Shown here in pieces: positions 46,858 to 49,211 of a stretch of DNA of 49,211 bases (positions are counted from its first letter, which is position 1; each line of letters begins with the position of its first letter). The position numbers were made by a program, and so were the translations under genes. Origin of the DNA: Bacteroidales bacterium (lineage in GTDB: Bacteria; Bacteroidota; Bacteroidia; Bacteroidales; F082); contig JAGCPG010000037.1 in the NCBI GenBank assembly GCA_017645245.1, positions 1 to 49,211 on the forward strand, written 5' to 3'. The notes below the pieces were generated by a model. That model ran no database searches. It was given only the letters and a program-made list of their open reading frames with translations, and was not told where the DNA came from.

Positions 46858-47673
46858 ATGAAGTGTTTGAATTGCGGGAACGAGTTTGAAGGTAATTTTT
46901 GCCCAGAGTGCGGACAGAAGGCCGACATGGGGCGGTTTACCATGAAATTCATCTTTGAGAACTTGGCAGCGGCGATCGTCAGCCGGGATGGAAGTATCTG
47001 GTTCACCCTGAAGAACTTGTTCACCCGACCTGGATCGATGATCGTGGATATGCTTGGCGGAAAACGCAAAAAGTATTTCTCCCCATTCCCCATGCTGTTT
47101 TTTGCCTTGACGCTTTATATCGTTATCACTTCGTTCACCAGCGGTTTTGTGCTCAATGATGCTTTTGATGAGCTCATGATCACAGATATGGAGCAAGACC
47201 CAGAGTTTGGTGAGGAGGCCCATAAGGAAGCAACCATGGCATTTATGAGATTGTTCCAACAAGGGGTCGCCTTTTTCAGCAATCACTACACGTTGTGTTA
47301 TTTACTGACGCTTCCTTTATTGGTAGTGGCCGCCAGGGCCTGTTTCGGCAAAAGCAACCGCAAACGCTATTACTGGGCGGAATACATCATCGCCGTGGTC
47401 TATGCATCGGTCATCGTGGTCTTGTTCCGATGTCTGGTCAAGTTGGTCTATCCCTTCGCTCCGGATCTCTCCATGACGATCGGTTTCCTGGTTGCTCCTT
47501 TGGTCATCATCCCGGCACTGACCGCCTGTTTCAGGAAGATGCTGGGCTTCAACGTTGCCAAAACCGCCTGGCGGAGCACCCTGACCTTTATCCTGTATTA
47601 CCAGATGTTAGGTGTTTTGGTCTTGATAGGGATTGTCGTTTTGGCGATTATCTATGTACATAAAAACGGGTAA
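46858..47673 (+). CDS. DUF3667-family zinc-ribbon membrane protein, 271 aa
   Basis: Opens with a four-cysteine zinc ribbon (CLNCGNEFEGNFCPECGQK) typical of DUF3667. Then a conserved amphipathic region (FTMKFIFENLAAAI; TLKNLFTRPGSMI) and about five membrane helices (SPFPMLFFALTLYIVITSF; LCYLLTLPLLVVAARACF; AEYIIAVVYASVIVVLF; MTIGFLVAPLVIIPALTACF; MLGVLVLIGIVVLAIIY). Function unknown. Likely partner of the LytTR membrane regulator by operon context. The stop is followed 7 bases later by an 11-bp hairpin at 47681-47708. Confidence 0.85.
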   Translation: MKCLNCGNEFEGNFCPECGQKADMGRFTMKFIFENLAAAIVSRDGSIWFTLKNLFTRPGSMIVDMLGGKRKKYFSPFPMLFFALTLYIVITSFTSGFVLNDAFDELMITDMEQDPEFGEEAHKEATMAFMRLFQQGVAFFSNHYTLCYLLTLPLLVVAARACFGKSNRKRYYWAEYIIAVVYASVIVVLFRCLVKLVYPFAPDLSMTIGFLVAPLVIIPALTACFRKMLGFNVAKTAWRSTLTFILYYQMLGVLVLIGIVVLAIIYVHKNG

Positions 47674-47680
47674 GTACTTT

Positions 47681-47820
47681 GTTACTTTTGGCTTGACCCA
47701 AAAGTAACCAAAAGTTCAAGGCCAAAAACAACGGCCTTCCCACTTAGTTCGGCTTTTTGGCGGGCGCAGCTCCGGTTTTTGGCCGTTCCTGCCCGCCCAA
47801 CCCGGTGAAGTGAGTCCTGG
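47681..47820 (-). repeat. Left copy of a ~140-bp inverted repeat flanking the accessory island
   Basis: This stretch is G+C-rich and hairpin-rich. It holds an 11-bp perfect stem at 47681-47708 (GTTACTTTTGG / CCAAAAGTAAC), possibly also the terminator of the DUF3667 unit, and a GGCGGGC/GCCCGCC pair at 47759 and 47791. AAAAGTTCAAGGCCAAAAAC at 47709 onward (21 bases with the final A) recurs exactly in inverse at 48880-48900. CCCGGTGAAG at 47801-47810 recurs in inverse at 48777-48786. The two copies therefore face each other, with diverged middles. Confidence 0.7.
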
Positions 47821-47937
47821 TCAATAGTTATCACAGTCATAATTCGCATAGAATAAACTGCCTTTAAAACATTTCCCATCTCCTTTTTTGTAATTTCGAA
47901 GCCAATTTACAAATAAGACAAACAACACAACCAAAAT

Positions 47938-48106
47938 ATGGCACATTCAATTTATAATTGCTCCAACTGGAGAAAAAGTCCTAGCTCATCCACTTGATAT
48001 TACTGAGATGATTACACCTCTATTAGCTGAATAAGGCTTCAAGGATAACATAGAGTTATCTTTTTCTCCACATGAAAAAAGCATAAAAGAACTTGCGGAA
48101 AACTAA
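47938..48106 (+). pseudogene. Remnant of a ~56-codon gene with one internal stop
   Basis: From 47945 a coding-like frame reads IQFIIAPTGEKVLAHPLDIT, then EMITPLLAE, a stop at 48032-48034, and in the same frame GFKDNIELSFSPHEKSIKEL to a second stop at 48104-48106. The likely ATG at 47938 is one base out of frame. The pattern fits a small gene broken by a frameshift near its start and a single nonsense change. No family recognised. The rest of 47821-48127 shows nothing else apart from a promoter-like box at 48117. Confidence 0.35.
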
Positions 48107-48124
48107 AAAAGTTGTTTATCTTTG
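48093..48124 (+). promoter_or_regulatory. Predicted plus-strand promoter pointing into the nuclease gene
   Basis: TTG at 48093-48095, 21-base spacer and TATCTTTG at 48117-48124. Transcription would start about at the stop codon of the minus-strand gene (48128) and run antisense to it. No plus-strand gene follows. Confidence 0.45.
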
Positions 48125-48127
48125 CAG

Positions 48128-48661
48128 TCAAGAAATAGCATCGGAGGCGACAGCCCTGCCTCCTTCATCGCTTTCAGGGGTAGTTAGGGTGGAAGCGGAT
48201 AGCTTATCGGATTTGGGTACGTTATTATCGTATGATGTAACTACCCATTTCTTTTTGTCGTCAATCAACCCGCCGGTAGCCTTGTCACGGAGGTTCTTTC
48301 TGACAACAACACGCTTGCCATCCAACTCATAAATCACTTTATCACGATTATTCTTTATCTTTTGTCCAGTATTGATAATACTCTCTATCCCCAGTCGCGC
48401 TTCGTCAATCGTGGCAAAATCCTTTCCTTGGCCTACATGTTTAGCGATAATGTGTTCAAGTCCGGCATTTTCATTCCTACTGCCCCAAACCAAGTCAATA
48501 TCACCTATTTCAATATCGTGAAAAACACCTATTAAATCGCCACTTTGATGAGCAACAAGGAAATCGAAAGCTTCCTTCACCTTCCCCCTGAACTGGTCAT
48601 AAACATTGCCAAAATAGCCTACGCCAATTGGCTTTGGCTCAATATTATTATTCTTTTCCAT
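48128..48661 (-). CDS. Putative phage-type BECR-fold nuclease (PBECR-like), 177 aa
   Basis: Residues about 48-146 resemble the C-terminal nuclease modules of phage MuF and large polyvalent proteins (barnase-EndoU-ColicinE5/RelE fold): GDIDLVWGSRNENAGLEHII, then AKHVGQG, an HisKxGxx-like helix ATIDEARLGIESIINTGQKI, strands KVIYELDGKRVVVRKNL, and the final KKWVVTSYDN. Here the module stands alone with a short N-terminal segment (VKEAFDFLVAHQSG) and an unstructured tail. Function as an endoribonuclease or toxin is inferred. Base composition is more AT-rich than its neighbours. It has its own promoter enclosed in a palindrome. No antitoxin gene is visible. Confidence 0.6.
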   Translation of the reverse strand: MEKNNNIEPKPIGVGYFGNVYDQFRGKVKEAFDFLVAHQSGDLIGVFHDIEIGDIDLVWGSRNENAGLEHIIAKHVGQGKDFATIDEARLGIESIINTGQKIKNNRDKVIYELDGKRVVVRKNLRDKATGGLIDDKKKWVVTSYDNNVPKSDKLSASTLTTPESDEGGRAVASDAIS

Positions 48662-48670
48662 TATTGGTTC

Positions 48671-48707
48671 AATTTAATGGCAAATTTACAAATATTTCCA
48701 TTAAATT
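48671..48707 (-). promoter_or_regulatory. Promoter of the nuclease gene inside a perfect palindrome
   Basis: The -7 box TAAATTTG (minus strand, 48681-48688) lies 19 bases before the ATG. AATTTAATGG (48671-48680) and CCATTAAATT (48698-48707) flank it as exact 10-bp inverted copies with a 17-base gap. This looks like an operator covering both start site and -7 region. Confidence 0.6.
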
Positions 48708-48766
48708 ATTACTATGTGATAATGTTTTTATAATTAATACATTATTAATAGATCCCATCCATTAAG

Positions 48767-48930
48767 CAGGAAACACCTTCACCGGGCGGGGCACGACGCT
48801 TCAGCGGAGCGTTTGCCTTCGGAACGAAGGCACTCCCCGCCTTGAGGCTCCCCACTTAGAGAGGCTGTGCGGTGGGCCGATGTTTTTGGCCTTGAACTTT
48901 TACACTGCTTTTCTTTCAAGAGAAAAGCGG
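48767..48930 (+). repeat. Right copy of the ~140-bp inverted repeat
   Basis: The inverse partner of 47681-47820. It begins with CAGGAAACACCTTCACCGGG and ends with TGTTTTTGGCCTTGAACTTT plus one T (48880-48900), identical to the other copy. Then follows an 8-bp hairpin (GCTTTTCT / AGAAAAGC, 48907-48928) in place of the other copy's 11-bp one. Its middle carries a 7-bp hairpin at 48815-48831 and differs from the left copy. 48708-48766 shows nothing recognisable. Confidence 0.65.
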
Positions 48931-48957
48931 TAAAAAAAAGCACCTTTTTCAAGGTGC
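48931..48957 (-). terminator. Intrinsic terminator of the fabG-like gene
   Basis: On the minus strand a 7-bp stem (GCACCTT / AAGGTGC, 4-base loop) is followed by eight T. It lies 37 bases after the stop codon of the reductase gene. Confidence 0.85.
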
Positions 48958-48994
48958 CTTTCCAAAAAAAATAACTCTACTCGTTTTGTAATTC

Positions 48995-49211
48995 TTAGCA
49001 ATTCATGCCTCCACAGCAGTGGATAACCTGTCCCGTGACATACGAGGAGAGGTCTGAAGCAAGGAAGAGCGCCACATTGGCGACATCCTCGGGAGTGCCG
49101 CCGCGACGCAGCGGGATCAAGCTTTCCCAAGCCTTGCGGACGTCCTCGGGAAGGGCGTCGGTCATGGCCGTGATGATGAAGCCCGGAGCAATGGCATTGT
49201 GACGGATGTTA
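48995..49211 (-). CDS. FabG-like short-chain dehydrogenase/reductase, C-terminal 71 aa (partial)
   Basis: The gene runs off the window; only the last 71 codons are present. They read [20 protein letters not shown], then a region with [30 protein letters not shown] and the end [10 protein letters not shown]. This is the typical end of 3-oxoacyl-ACP reductases: the N-x-x-A-P-G-F-I strand after the active-site helix, the RxGxPEDVA helix and the S-x-Y-[VI]-T-G-Q strand. It reduces 3-oxoacyl-ACP in fatty-acid synthesis if it is the housekeeping FabG. The His-Asn (RHN, usually RVN or RCN) and final Cys are slightly unusual. Confident as an SDR, less so as FabG itself. Confidence 0.85.
   Translation of the reverse strand, partial: NIRHNAIAPGFIITAMTDALPEDVRKAWESLIPLRRGGTPEDVANVALFLASDLSSYVTGQVIHCCGGMNC

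Noticed and set aside
47682..47879. 65-codon minus-strand open frame inside the left repeat
   Set aside because: Mostly repeat and hairpin sequence, no coding signature.
48093..48332. 79-codon plus-strand open frame opposite the nuclease gene
   Set aside because: No resemblance to a protein family; composition is Ser/Leu/Thr-rich as expected from the complement. The promoter in front is more likely to give a non-coding RNA or nothing.

Overview
This window looks like chromosomal DNA from a member of the Bacteroidota, most likely order Bacteroidales. Four lines of evidence support this. Most transcription units start just after a TAnnTTTG box, the sigma-ABfr promoter element of this phylum. 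Shine-Dalgarno sequences are essentially absent. Four secreted proteins end in a type IX secretion (T9SS) sorting domain. Gene families such as the TonB-dependent receptor with an N-terminal carboxypeptidase-like domain, DUF3667, TM-LytTR and an IorA without ferredoxin domain are also typical. No rRNA, tRNA, CRISPR array or complete transposase was seen. Genes are densely packed in ATGA-overlapping operons.

Layout. 2-420: a hicB-hicA toxin-antitoxin pair, divergent from valS (502-3180). 3315-7022: a minus-strand operon of a large membrane protein with a VWA-like domain, a SlyD-like prolyl isomerase and a Sel1-repeat lipoprotein. 7090-11983: a plus-strand operon of three glycosyltransferases, a Sua5/YrdC enzyme and an S41 protease. 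12143-22152: three consecutive gingipain-like C25 cysteine peptidases carrying T9SS tails. 22173-27496: a beta-CASP MBL nuclease, hisS, a histidine ammonia-lyase and two small membrane proteins. 27378-30849 (minus): indolepyruvate:ferredoxin oxidoreductase (iorA, iorB) followed by an M23 peptidase. 30916-32496 (minus): a T9SS-secreted amidase with a CUB-like domain. 32618-33990: a PspC/LiaF-like envelope pair. 34068-37021: a TonB-dependent receptor and a CpeT-like secreted protein. 37002-41723 (minus): alpha-L-fucosidase, then an operon of a YitT-like protein, a carboxyltransferase and a small outer-membrane protein. 41852-47673: YgiQ radical SAM protein, a lipoprotein nicotinamidase, an EIIC-like membrane protein, recX, a membrane LytTR regulator and a DUF3667 protein. 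47681-48930: an AT-rich accessory island. 48995-49211: the 3' end of a fabG-like reductase.

How the genes fit together. The picture is of an anaerobic, protein- and amino-acid-using bacterium. Secreted cysteine peptidases and an amidase act outside the cell, the TonB receptor and fucosidase handle nutrients, and amino-acid catabolism runs through IOR and histidine ammonia-lyase. A carboxyltransferase acts on C3/C4 acids.

The parts most worth a second look are: the three-peptidase block and a codon-usage patch inside its first gene; the 1.2-kb island in which two inverted copies of a ~140-bp repeat enclose a lone gene that resembles phage BECR-fold nucleases, with a perfect palindrome around its promoter; and the carboxyltransferase whose biotin-domain lysine position is glycine.
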